From Opisthocomus hoazin (lineage: Eukaryota; Chordata; Aves; Opisthocomiformes; Opisthocomidae), in NCBI RefSeq assembly GCF_030867145.1, contig NC_134431.1, positions 9,253,089 through 9,317,088 on the forward strand: DNA of 64,000 bases. The letters are read 5' to 3'. The notes beneath the pieces are model-generated. The model made no database searches. It saw only the letters and a list, made by a program, of their open reading frames with translations, and was not told the origin of the DNA. This document shows, piece after piece, positions 21,920-34,037 of this stretch. The first letter of the stretch is position 1, and every line of letters starts with the position of its first letter. Position numbers and translations under genes: made by a program.

Positions 21920-22003
21920 CTTGACCCTGCTTCGGCAGGAGGGTTGGGCTAGATGACCCACAGAGGTCCCTTCCAACCCCTACCATTCTGTGATTCTGTG
22001 ATC
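21920..22003 (+). mobile_element. CR1 LINE 3' tail
   Basis: TTGACCCTGC...GGTTGGGCTAGATGACC...GAGGTCCCTTCCAACCC...ATTCTGTGATTCTGTGATC matches the 3' end of avian CR1 with its terminal octamer repeats. It is 5' truncated, well preserved, and antisense to ZMYND8. Confidence 0.93.
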
Positions 22004-24047
22004 CTGTCCTTGTCTTCTACAACCACTCTCCTCTCAATCACTACCAGAGCTTACCTATGAGCTCGTCCAAGGAGTTGTATCAACAGTAAACTGACTCAGT
22101 ATAAAAACCTGAGTTTTTCTGTGAGGTCAGCTCCTTCTGAATCGACCAATTTTAATTGATCAGAGCCCACAAAGCTAAGGGAGCTGCAAGATCACATGGC
22201 TGAGAAGGTTGGGAGATGAAAGACTGACCATTTCAATCACCATGAGGTATTAAATCAGCTCACTGTTCTGGGAAACTTCATCTTAACCCTACAAAGCAAA
22301 AGTAAAAAATTTCCTGAGGGTTTAATTCATTAAAACAGTACACCTTGAGGTCAGACCAGCAGTAGAACTAATGTAAGGGAATTGCATCTTTTTGTATGGA
22401 CCATACACCTGTTTCTGGGCTGAGTAAAGCAACAGCACTAAGATGCAGACATCTACTTAAATAGATATCAGACTCATAAATTACTTTTAGACATTGATTA
22501 TGTCAGAGTGACCTAAGTAACAGTTTAACTAATAAGTGGGCCAAAGTCTTTCTAAGGCGAAATGAATGTGAGATTTCATGCACAGATAAATGCATCCAGA
22601 GACCCTTCATCTCTTCTATCGAGTTCTCATACTCATCAAACTCTTTCACAATCAGACTGGTCACTACAACAGCAAAATAATGTTTCAGTTTTTAAGTTGG
22701 TTAGAAAGTTCAACTGGCTGGGATCTAACAAGCACCACAAAGGAAGTAAGCAGTGTGAGCACAAAGCTTGGAGCTTACCCCACTCAGCAGCAATCATTAA
22801 AGCAACAAAAACCAGCTTACTTTCTGCTGGCTTAGAAAACTGAAATACAGACATAAGTACACATCAACAGCAGCCCAGTGATGGAGACTGATGTGCAAGA
22901 CCAGCAGCAGAGAAAGGAGAAAAGGACAGGAAGAAGGAGCAAAAGGAGCAAGCAAATCTCTTCTGAGCTGTCAGATTATACTACCTCATCCAACCATACC
23001 ATGAGAACTGAAACAAGCAATTTACTGTCTGTTAGCACAAACAAGACTTAAACACAATTTTATAACCATGTTATCTACCCAAGCTACCTCATTAAAAAAC
23101 AAAGCAATGCAGATGATCTGTGCCACGCTTTCAAGACAATTACATCTGCACATTCAGAGTTAACTAGACTCGACCCCTGTAGCAGAAATGTGAAGAATCA
23201 GTGGGTATGCGCCAGAATTCAAAAAGCCTGGTAGAAACCAATTCTGCCATTTTACAGAAATGGCTTTCAAGTATACTGAGCTGCAAAGTCAGCTGCAAGT
23301 ACAGGAGATGGACAGGCAGCTGGCACTCAATTACAAAGAACCAGAGTAAACAATAACGTGCAAGTATTCCAAGTGAAGGGCATTTCTGTTCCCTCACTTC
23401 AAATGACAGTGGGAATATTTACACTGATACAGATGGTTACATATTTGGCTTGCTTTACACTGACAGATAACATCATTTTCTTCTAGTAACTCATCCACAG
23501 GGAAAACTCCAGAAACCAGAAGGACAGAAAGTATCAGCCACCTGCAATTCCACCTCTAAGTTTAATTCATGTCAGGGTAGTAGGACAGATACGTAAATGT
23601 CTGTGAAATACATACTGCTCAGGGGACCCATTTTGTGGAAACAGAATTGTTACTGTGTTTATTCTTATGAAAATTCAGATTCATTACTGTAGGAAATACT
23701 ACCTTATTACTACTACTACTACTTTCTCCTACATTGCAAATCTAAAAGCACTGTAAAGGAAGTCATGATAAGTGAGACGATACAAGAGGCTGATTTTTTT
23801 TATCATTTAACTGAAGTTAGTTATTCATAAACCAGAAATAACCAGTGGGGGGGGAGTGCTGACATGTAATGGAAACCAAGCACAAATTAAAACACTTTCT
23901 AACATACAATGGCCATTGTAAAAAAATACAACGAGTCTTGAGTCTTCACTGAAGAGCAGCTTCATGATAGACTACACAGTTTCACTATCCTGGTTTAAAA
24001 ATATTCATTTGTTGTAAAACATAGATTAAACATTCCTTCTTACTCAC

Positions 24048-24121
24048 CTTTGGATCGAGTGGAGATATCCATCCCCTCCACCACCTCCTGCTCTGCCTTT
24101 ATTTCCTCTTCAGCCAAGCTG
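24048..24121 (-). CDS. ZMYND8: ZMYND8 exon, acidic N-terminus and alternative start Met
   Basis: 74 bp on the minus strand. The first base completes the Ser of MHPQS, then LAEEEIKAEQEVVEGMDIST and RSK follow, and the last base is G of the next Asp codon. The acceptor is aatcctgcag|CTTGGC and the donor CCAAAG|gtgagt. The internal ATG (GMDISTRSK) is where shorter known ZMYND8 isoforms begin, so transcripts that skip the 33.86 kb exon could still start here. Phases match both neighbours. Confidence 0.95.
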
Positions 24122-27100
24122 CAGGATTCAAAAAGGTGAATTAGAATAGTTATAAATTGTATTATTCTCATGTCTAACTTCATGTATAGAAGTTCAACAT
24201 AACATTGTCAAATACAACTATATTAAAATTTCTGATGAAATGAAATGTTTGCTGTTTGCCAGAGTATACACTGACCAAAACAAGTAGAGAAACAACCCAG
24301 GTACACATGTATGCTGCACATTTACCAATTACAAAGGTAACATTGTCATACTAATAACAGTCTCGTAACATGCAATGAAGATTATGTCACTGTATACATA
24401 AATTGTATGTGACAGACAAACAGGAATTCTGTTCCCTGTAGCTCCTAATCTAAGGCCTCTATAAACTGTGTGGACAAATGCCTGCCAACATTTACACACT
24501 CACCAGCATCAGTGAACGGATTAGCTGAAGTAACAGGTTTAGCAACACAGAACAGCTTGCAAAACTAGAAGGTAACATGCAATTTTAAAAACTATTAAAT
24601 AACTACTAAATAAATAATTTCTATTTGAAACTAGATTACATAACAGAGAACTGAATAGTTATAATTCCTTGTCAATACAATTCCACCAATTATTAACTAC
24701 AATAAAGAGTAAACGGAACAGATTTGTTACTATCATTCAACCATTCAGTCTTACATATACAGTTTTAATTCACTCCAGGCAGGATTAAGTAGACAACAAA
24801 CTATATCTGGCTTGCCAATCTTCTACTTTCTTATAGCGATGCCATTCAAGAAAATAACTCAATGAATTTGGCTAGTTAAGTCAGTTTGGGGAAGGATGCT
24901 GGAAGGGAGAAGAAAAAAGAACTACAATGGATATTAAGTTACACACCTCTTTGGGGGATCTGACTATTGTAGATGAAATATAAAAGACAACATATCATGT
25001 TCAAGCAAACCCAAATTCAAAATAAGACAAATCAGGTTATGGTGCCTGAAGCTGGTATCACGGTTATCCATAAATATCATCAGAGCACAACAGCCAAACA
25101 ACATGTAGATCATTTCCTCTGTAGTGACAACTTACTGTCTAGTCTGTTAATGTAAGTTGTTGCTCATACCAGTTTACTTTGACATGGCAGTCTGTGATCT
25201 ACTGCTGTTACAGAGTGGACTGAGATTCTACTCAGCCATCCCAGCTCTAGGGACAGCTATTTCTACCTCAGAGGCAAGAAGATAGCCACTGTGGTTAAAT
25301 CTGCCCAAGACAGCCAACTGGAGCTCAGAAACAACACTGAGGACTTGGTTACATTTATATCAGAGAAACTCTTCAGCCTGACAACTAGTTTATATTAGCA
25401 GGAGTTTTGTTACTGGTATAACTTAAAACAGCTTCCTAAACGAAGTAAAACTTAACCATCAGAAGGACTTTTTAGTCTGGTGTTTGTCAAAACTACTTCT
25501 AATCACCTATTAGCTACCGGGGTGGGGTGGTGTTGGGTTCAATTCCTTTCACACTTCTAAACAGGACAGTATGTCAGCAGAAACTTTAAATACAAATTAA
25601 CCAAGCTTAATATATTGAAGACCCAAAGCTGAGAAGATCCGTGAACTCCAGAAATAGTTATCCTTTACTTGTCATTTGTATACAGCAATAATTTACAAAT
25701 TAAACTCTTTAAAGTCATAAAACACTGAAGAGAAGTTCTATTCTATCAGCATCCAATCTCCCAGCTCATGGACTATGCTGTTAATTTCAGCCGCAAGCAA
25801 AGGCACCCATGTGACCAGAATGATGGTAAATGTGTAGCAGAGTTGACCTAGCACAATGCTTCACAGATTTCTTTTGCATGGGCAGATCAATTATACTGCA
25901 CATTTGTTACACCCTTCCCCAGAGGGCGTCCATCACAGAGGAGCTGGCAGTGTGTTGCAGACACCAAAATATTTCATGTGCCACTTGCCTCTGCCCATTC
26001 TCTTTCCTAAGCAATGAGAAGGGATGGGTTCATTGTTCTCTTCCCACGTTGCATTGGCTTTTTCTTCCCCTCCCCCCTTATAAAATCCTATTTCAGTATC
26101 ACCAAACTGCAACAAGACCCATATTTCTAAAACATCACGTATATATGAATAACGCACACAGGTAAATAAGTAATAATACACACTAATTCTGTCAAGAGTG
26201 AAGTAATTTGGCAGTATACATTACATGGTTTTAAAATATAGATCAAATTTCAGCCACAGACTAGGACATACAAATCTTCGCGAGACTCAGGTTGAAGTCT
26301 TAAAATCATTTTACACAGGTTGCTAGTAAAAGGAATGGTTTCCCCAATCCCTAACTTTATGTTCCAGAAATCATATTCATCTCAACTGAATCAGTTCAGT
26401 GATCTAGCTCACTGTGCAGAAAAGAGGAAATGGCAGTGTACCACACGTGGGAAGGGGTGGAAAAGAGTAACGTCCTTTTAGCAGTAGCTCACATCTATGT
26501 TACATTAAAGCAATCATAACATTCCAGACTCATCCAAATCTCTCAGGTGCTATGTTGTTCAAATCACAATCTCAGAGGAACATGATATAACAAGCAAGAT
26601 ACAGTAGTTGCTACAAGTCAGTATTACAAGACACGGAGTTGAGAAATGGGTATGACAGATCAATACAGAAACAAAGTAGCAGGAACTGTTCCTGCATCCC
26701 TGGCCAAAGTAGCAGGGCAAGTTACAGAGCTGACTGAAGATGCTCTGCAACTGTGGGCCCAAACCTAGCACTGCAGGGGTGTTACAGCTCAGAACTCCTA
26801 TGCATTAGTTACAGCATAGGAGGTTTCTTCAGCTCTGAATCTGTCTCTCTCCATCTAATGAGTTTAATTCAGGAAATTGAGCCAGTTTCCGCCATCACCT
26901 TTTTGAGTGTTCTTTCAACAGATCTATAGAGACAAGAAAAACATTCTTCGTAAGCAGTTCCAAGATGAACAAAGTATCTTGACTTGATCCATCTCTGATA
27001 CATCATATGTAAGATGCCTGAAGACAGCTTTCCCAAAGATTTTAAGTATAAAATAACACACGTATTCATCACTTGACACAAAGGTTCTTCAGTTTTCTTA

Positions 27101-30100
27101 GCAATGGAGGTGCATATATTCTATACACACATACCCACATCTAAAACAAAATGCAGCAATTTTATACTATACTATGAAAACTGAGCCTTAGAGGAACAGA
27201 TTGCATCTCCATATCCTCTACTATAATTAATCTCGTTCAATCTTTCAAGGGCACAAACATTGAAGCATGTAAGAAAATAATTGAGATTGTTCTGAAAAAA
27301 ATAAAATGTTGGGGGGGCAGTTAAAAAAGCGTATTAGTCATAGCTATAAAAGATACTTAAAATTCACAGCTCTTCAGAAGCATCTCCCATTGTTTTATTT
27401 GCTGTAATGTATTATGACTCGCACAACATGACACTGTTTGAATGGTGGCAGTGATGATTGTAGTGGTAATCTTTTAAGACTCAAGTTTGTAAATACATGC
27501 TAGCAATTCACAGCAAGTTTACAGTAACTTTTCTAAAGCTGAAAGATCTTTTCACCGTTGCATCTTCCATCAATACAAGCAATACTCTGAAAATGTAAAC
27601 ATACAAACTGCCAAACACAGAAATCAGCAAAAGTTTTCAAGTAAAATAATTCAAGAAAAATGGATCCTTAATGACAGGTACCTTACTATTACCCACAACA
27701 AAATAAAAAGAAAATTAATACCAACAGCAAAATAATTGTAAACTAGCATCTAGTTCTACAGAAACAATAACTGTGTGATCCAGTAGACTATCCTAGAGAG
27801 TTTCATTTTGAGAACTCATTTTTGCAGGGCTTAGACCTGTTATTTCAGACATTATGCGTTACTATCATGCATGTGTACTACGAATGTGATGCTCTGAGGC
27901 TGCAGATCAGAAATGATACTGGTATATACTCAGTTAAGTACCTAGATGACTACAATAAATACCTTATGTCATTCTGAAAGCTAGTCTTATTTAATCCTTA
28001 AGATGAATGAACAGAGGAACATACATATTTTAAGAACACAACTGAAATTTAAGCTTTGCCAGTTTCACTGTCCATTGACTAGAACACCAATTAATCATTT
28101 AAAACTTCCCTACTTGTATTGACAAAACTTACAAAAAAAAAAAAGAAAGAAGAATTTGTTTTCTAAAATGTTCAACTAATTTGTTTCATACAAATTGTTT
28201 TAACTTGTCTGAATGAGGGGAGGAGGGGTGGAGGTTATTGCTTTGAGAATAGCTGGGGATAGAAAGAAAAAAAATAAGGAATGCAAACATACAAGATTTA
28301 CTGATACTTAGGTAAAAATGCAAAAAGAATTTAGCTGCCTAATTTTTAAATATGCTCTGTAATAAACTGAAGATAGAGTGGGATTTTTATATGAAATTCA
28401 GTTTTTCAAATTTCAGACCAGTAAGTAAAATACTGACATTTCTGTTTAGGAAACTCATTCCTGTATTAGTAGTAGTACTTACCTGAAAAAATGTACATAT
28501 ACAAAACATGTAAAGCTGCTCTAACCTTTATTAACTACAAAGTGCAATTAAAAGTTGCAGATGAACTACTGCACCTTGACATTTAACCAAGAAAAACTGA
28601 CATATATGGAAAACCACTCGAAACAGCTAATGTCCACATATACAATCTAGATCTACAGTAGGGAATAAACACATTACTTTAAAATCAAGAACTATACATT
28701 TATGGAATTAATTTTTCCTTTTAATTAGTAGAAAATGAAACAAAAACCCCTGATGTAAGACTATAAGCACTAAAACTGAATTTCATCCTTAAAATAATTC
28801 CTGCCTCTCCTATATCACATTTGTGAGTAGCAATTCATTCTAAATAATGGTTTCAAAAAACTGCATTCAGTAAAAAGTTGAAAAAAAATATTTGCATGCC
28901 ATTGCTGAATAAATAGCAGCTTTGTATAAGCACTCACCTATAACAGTCTCTTACTCATCGGTAGCTATGCTATTTATGCAGGATTCTTAAAATGGCGTCT
29001 GACAGCACTGCACTGCCTCATTCCCACACTGTAGCTAAAATGGTAGCAGTTTATTCAATAACAGTATCTCTTGTTTACACATCAGTGCTATATTCGAAGC
29101 AAGCATCTAAATGTCAGAAATGGTAAAGCATGACAAAAGGACACCTGGCATCCGAATGTTTCACTAGAAAGGCACAAGATAAGGGAGTTTCGTGAAGTCA
29201 CAGGTTACTAAGGAAATCACTGAATTTTAGATTCACTCTCCAGTTTGAGCGCCTCATATTTTACATTTCCTTTTGCAGAATTCCCTGCAAAATACTCAAC
29301 TTGTATTAAGCAATTAACATACACAAAATGCTTGTTCAGATATTTACATACAGCAATGTTTAAGCTAAGTTACCTCTGACAATAAGCAAAGTAAATATAT
29401 ATATATTTAATTTAAAGAACATTTAGGTATTTTCTAAAACCTTATTCTTCAGTGTGCATTCAAAATAGCTCCACAAAAGAGAAAACCAGGGGAGGAAGGG
29501 AGATTCTTGGTGTCATACCATCTTCTTTAAGACTATAAACTATAGATCTGAGGCCCAAGCAAGGCTATCAGAATAGCTGTAGGTTTCAGATGCTAAAAAC
29601 ATAATTTGAGAACAATCATGTTTGAAAGTAAAGGTTTATACTGGCTAAAGTAAGGATGTTAACATTCTGCTACAGCATGGTTTTAATATCACAGCATGAA
29701 ACACAGATGCTACGACAATTGGCAATAAAGGGTTAACATAAGAATGACAGACAACTTCTATCAAATAAAACTCAATTCCTATATAGCTATTTCTAAAATA
29801 GACTTCAACCCATGAATACGAGACATGTTTATTAATAAAGATATTTAAAATACTTTCTAAATACAATTTAAAGGGCCAAGCTTAAGGGCCTGCTACAACA
29901 ATTTTCGGTCCCTGGTTTGCAGACCCCTCAAAGCCAGTGTACTACTAATAAGGGGTTTGCAGACATTAACTAAGTAAACCAAACCTAGTCTAACAGACTT
30001 AAATTCCCTATAATGGGATTCATGTCCCCATGGGGAAAATATGAGGGATTCACAAGTAACAAAATTTGAAAATTGCTATCTACTACATTCTACACAGGAA

Positions 30101-30523
30101 AAGGTTATGTTCAACTTCCAAGATATTTACGAGATTCAAATTAATAGCCTAAATTCCAGAAAGAGAAGAGGAGCGCTTTTACTGAGATTTATCGCCCTTT
30201 AACCAATTATGCTGGAGTGGCACAATTGCTATGGGAAACTGACCACGACCTATCACTTTTCAGCTACTGGATCCACATGGCCAATACACTTGAAAACAAA
30301 GCAAAAAGGGGTGGGGTGGGGTGAAACCAGCAAAAGTGGTATCACAAAATGGAAGACAGCTCAGGAAGACGAACCAATCGAAGTTTGTGGACACTGATAT
30401 AAAGGGCTAAATTTGTAATGTAATCTCCTATTTACAATTTTTGAGCATTAAGCTCCTGTTATTACACACTTCCTTAGCAGCAATGTAGGTTTTCCCCTAC
30501 ATTTCAATACTGCTGCCTGATGC

Positions 30524-30560
30524 GGGGGGGGGGGGGGGGGGGGGGGGCGGGAGGGGGGGG
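30524..30560. repeat. G24 homopolymer and adjacent G-rich tract
   Basis: Twenty-four consecutive G, then CGGGA and eight G on the plus strand. In the ZMYND8 transcript it is C-rich; the DNA strand can form a G-quadruplex. Confidence 0.9.
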
Positions 30561-31931
30561 AAGCGAATGTCACATTTGGAGTGGTTTATCCTCTGGATAT
30601 TTTTTTCATTATCAGTATGTCAAGCAGTGTCATTTGTTTAAAGAAATCACTCAGTTTTTCCCTAGCACTATTTAGGTTCCAACTAAAACAGTTTGCCTGC
30701 AAAGAAAGAGGCATGTAGCTTTTCAAAACCTACTGTTTTCTTCATAATTTATAATCCAGATTACTCCTTTGTTTTTCCCCCACTGCATTCTTTGTCCAGC
30801 TAATTACAAAAGTAACTGGATGTTGGCACTAAATAATAATGGCTAATCATATTTATCCTAGGCAATTCTAATTCCTCTTTAGTAGCCAGAAAACTTAAAG
30901 TGCAATTATACGATTAACTGCTAGTTACATTAGAATAATGGCCATTTGCGACAAGCTGAATAAACCTCAGCTACATTGCTTCATACATGCTCTGTCTAAC
31001 TGTGATATTAACAAGATCCAGTCCTGTAAAATCTCGGGTAGAAAGAATATGTGCTTTTTCCCCGCGTCTAGCTCTTAAACAAAACCCCACATTCCATCTG
31101 TCCTGAACAGTAGAAAAAATGGCACATAGTGCTTCTTATTATGCAATCTATGAAAGTGAGTGATAACATCATACCTTGACAAAGCACCAAAAATATATGA
31201 AATTCTTCAGCTTGGCTGAATTTGCTTTACTTAGATGGAACAAAGATGGTAGAAATTTCCAGAAGGCCTTTCTCAGTCTTGCCACTGCAATTGTCAATCT
31301 TTAACCTACCCTCTGCTTCTATTGGCTCAAGCACTCCACGGAGCAGTGCGATTGGGCTGATCTGTAAAACAACACCACTGTGTCTACCTTGCCTCAGACA
31401 TCTTGCTGCAATGCAGACATTTATTTTTTGTGAACTATAAAAGAATTATATTTGAGTGATTAAAAATAGTGAACTTTAACAGACTCACGATGCTATGTTT
31501 CATTACATGCACAAGGGCAGCTTACAAATATGCTTCACTGTCAGCAGTGTGTCTGGAGGTGCAGATTTGAAACAGATCCTAGTTTAACAAAACCTGTGGG
31601 AGCCATTTTAATACAAGCTTTCTGATTGCAGATCACTTACCCCTGCTTCCTCATATTAAACAAATATTATGTTGTGCACTATTTAAGACTGAAAGTAAAC
31701 TGCTAATGTGTATAAACTACTGCTAGGAAAATTATGTCCAAATGTAATTTCTGTTTTTAGCAACGGAAGAACAAAAACCGGAATAACTTCTTAACCATGT
31801 CAGCACTTTTATGTATGCTGAAAAATGCATTAAAATTGCATACAAAAATGCTATCACATGAAATTCAGTTGTACAACCCAGCAATGTTTCAGGTTGCAAA
31901 CTGAACTAGACATTCTTATAATTTAATCCTT

Positions 31932-31955
31932 GGGGGGGGGGGGGGGGGGGGGGGG
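31932..31955. repeat. G24 homopolymer
   Basis: Twenty-four consecutive G on the plus strand, 1.4 kb from the other G24 tract and in the same orientation. Confidence 0.9.
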
Positions 31956-33856
31956 CTGTTAAGCAAAGTGAGATATTCAAAGTAAATACTCATACCGGCA
32001 AACAAATAACCAGAGGTAAATTGCTATGTAACAGAATGTTATCAAACACCTGGCAACCTTCTATAAAAGTTAGCATGTAATTGTGCCTGGGTGCAGTTAT
32101 TTGCAAAGCTAGCTTAGCTCCAAGTTCTTTCCTAAAATCATGAATATGTGTGGACTGTTAAAACGAGTGCAAAAATTACATTAAAAGCACAAAAGAGCAT
32201 CCTCCTCTGCTTTTTTAACAATACTGGCTATCACTGAAAAACAGCTTGTCAAAACAAGCATGCAAGCACTACAATCAAAATCTTAATAAAGGGACAAAAT
32301 GTTCTAAATTAATTACAAATCAAGCAAGTTTGTCTGAGATTACACTTTGTATAGAATGAGAAACATATGCTTATTAACCATTATTTACTTTACTTCATAA
32401 GGTCACTTCATTGCTGAGTACTAGCACTTTCATCACACCTCAAAAGCCTAAGAACAACGAAAATGCGCTTTACCCTACAAATGTGGTAATTAATGATCTA
32501 TGAACAAACAGCAAGTAGAATATTTTTCACTCGCCTGAAGGAAACAGGAAGTATAAACTTCAAACTTTAGAGGCAAATTATCAAAAAAACAGTGCATTCA
32601 AATTGGAACAGTTTACACGCACAAGTCCCTTAAAATGGACGCTAAGCAAATCTGATTTTTTATATGACTAACCACTAACATTACTTCATCTACTGGACTA
32701 ACTGACACAGTAAAAACAAAATGTTTGGAAAACTGTTAAAAATGTTCAGAGAGTAGCATGCTGCTTACTTACCAACTGTTCAAGCACCCATCTCATTTTT
32801 CCAGCTAAGAAGATACAACAGGCTGGCAGATTTGGGAATTGATCAAAAAGGAATTTCTTGAAATAATTATGCAGCATTAAACCAAAAGTTAAAAAAAAAA
32901 AAAGGGAAAAAAAAGCAAGAACGAACAACATGTACTACTGTCATGAACCACACATGATTTTATATCCTCTGGACTCCACAACACAGAACTGTGGCTGATA
33001 CAGTGTAAAACAAAAAGGCACAGATAAAAGGTACATCAGTTTATTTGAACTATGTAAAACAAGAAAGCTAACAGTTCAAAAACATTTTCCATAAAGAATC
33101 AGATTTGTAAACAGATGTACTGCTGCATTTTACTGAGCAGCAACCCATTTCCAAAATCTGCAGCATAAAAACTCCCTTTTAAAGGAACAAAATATTAACC
33201 ATACATTGTCCCTCAGAAAGAGAAACACGTTGTATTAATCACTCCTGCAAGAAAAAAGGTTCAATAATCATTTTAAGTTAAGAGATAAGCTGCATAAAAT
33301 ACATGATGCAACAGCACACCACCACCTAGGCCCAATATCTACAATCTGCCATTAGCACTTTTTGCTGATGTCCAGGTTTTTAAAAATCCCGTATTTTCTC
33401 AGAGATAACTTATCTTAGCTATTTCATTCACTGTTTAGAAAGGTAAACTTGCCTGTTCTTCTGTCTGCCATTATCCCTGCTTGACTCCCTGTAGGGCAGT
33501 TAAATGCATCTGCTCCCTAGCTTCCATTTTCTCTTCAGCAGGCATGTGACACAACAGACAATAGTGCTGGCAAACTGCTCAGAGAGAGAAAGCTTCTTTG
33601 GAATACCAGGATCTTGATAAACTCTAAAAACACCATCCTCCTGTGAAGAAGTAGGTATGCCAAGGTTTTGCCAGTCTGCAAAATAAAGCTGTGGCTAATG
33701 GCTACTAACCATGTGACCCAAGAAAGCAAATTTAAACAGTTCCAACTTAATAAAGTGCTGTGGTGTGAGTTTTGCACAACAAATCACAGAGAATCACACT
33801 CTCAACCCACAACTCATAGGTCTTAGAGAAAAAAAAATGTAAAAAGTAAGGCTTAC

Positions 33857-33870
33857 CTCTGTGGATGCAT
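33857..33870 (-). CDS. ZMYND8: ZMYND8 first coding exon (MHPQ-S)
   Basis: The minus strand reads ATG CAT CCA CAG AG|gtaagcc. It encodes MHPQ plus two bases of Ser, completed by C at 24121, giving MHPQSLAEEEIK as in the long vertebrate ZMYND8 N-terminus. The donor is a strong consensus (AG|GTAAG). Only 14 coding bases lie here; the upstream part of the exon is 5' UTR of unknown length. The match in sequence, phase and position makes chance unlikely, but the exon is too short to be found by open-frame length. Confidence 0.88.
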
Positions 33871-33990
33871 TGTTAACACAGTGTTATGTCAATACTTATA
33901 AAACATGGAGGACAGGCTCTCAGTACTCAGGCAGAAAGGGCTTGGCACTTCAGCTTGATGATCTGTCTTCCTAATAAAAGCTAATCCCGG

Positions 33991-34037
33991 ATTGGCTACT
34001 TCGGTAAATCCGAATGTAAAGCTTCAGGGGATTGGCT
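33991..34037 (-). promoter_or_regulatory. ZMYND8: Putative ZMYND8 proximal promoter: paired inverted CCAAT boxes
   Basis: Two copies of ATTGGCT (33991-33997 and 34031-34037), which read AGCCAAT on the minus strand, are spaced 40 bp start to start. They lie 120-170 bp upstream of the ZMYND8 ATG at 33870. Paired CCAAT boxes binding NF-Y are common in TATA-less promoters. The start site was not located. The surrounding DNA is not a strong CpG island, so this may be an alternative promoter. Confidence 0.45.

Larger units (their letters stand above)
10224..24047 (-). other. ZMYND8: ZMYND8 intron, 13.8 kb
   Basis: Long AT-rich intron with one CR1 tail (21920-22003), an AT dinucleotide repeat (17681-17710) and chance frames only (for example 14563-14901, 20586-20789, 22562-22843). 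No additional exon with splice sites and ZMYND8 likeness was found. Confidence 0.75.
24122..33856 (-). other. ZMYND8: ZMYND8 intron, 9.7 kb
   Basis: AT-rich intron between the first two coding exons. It includes two 24-base G runs (30524-30547, 31932-31955) and a pair of inverted CCAAT boxes at 31.3 kb. No accepted exon was found. Confidence 0.75.
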
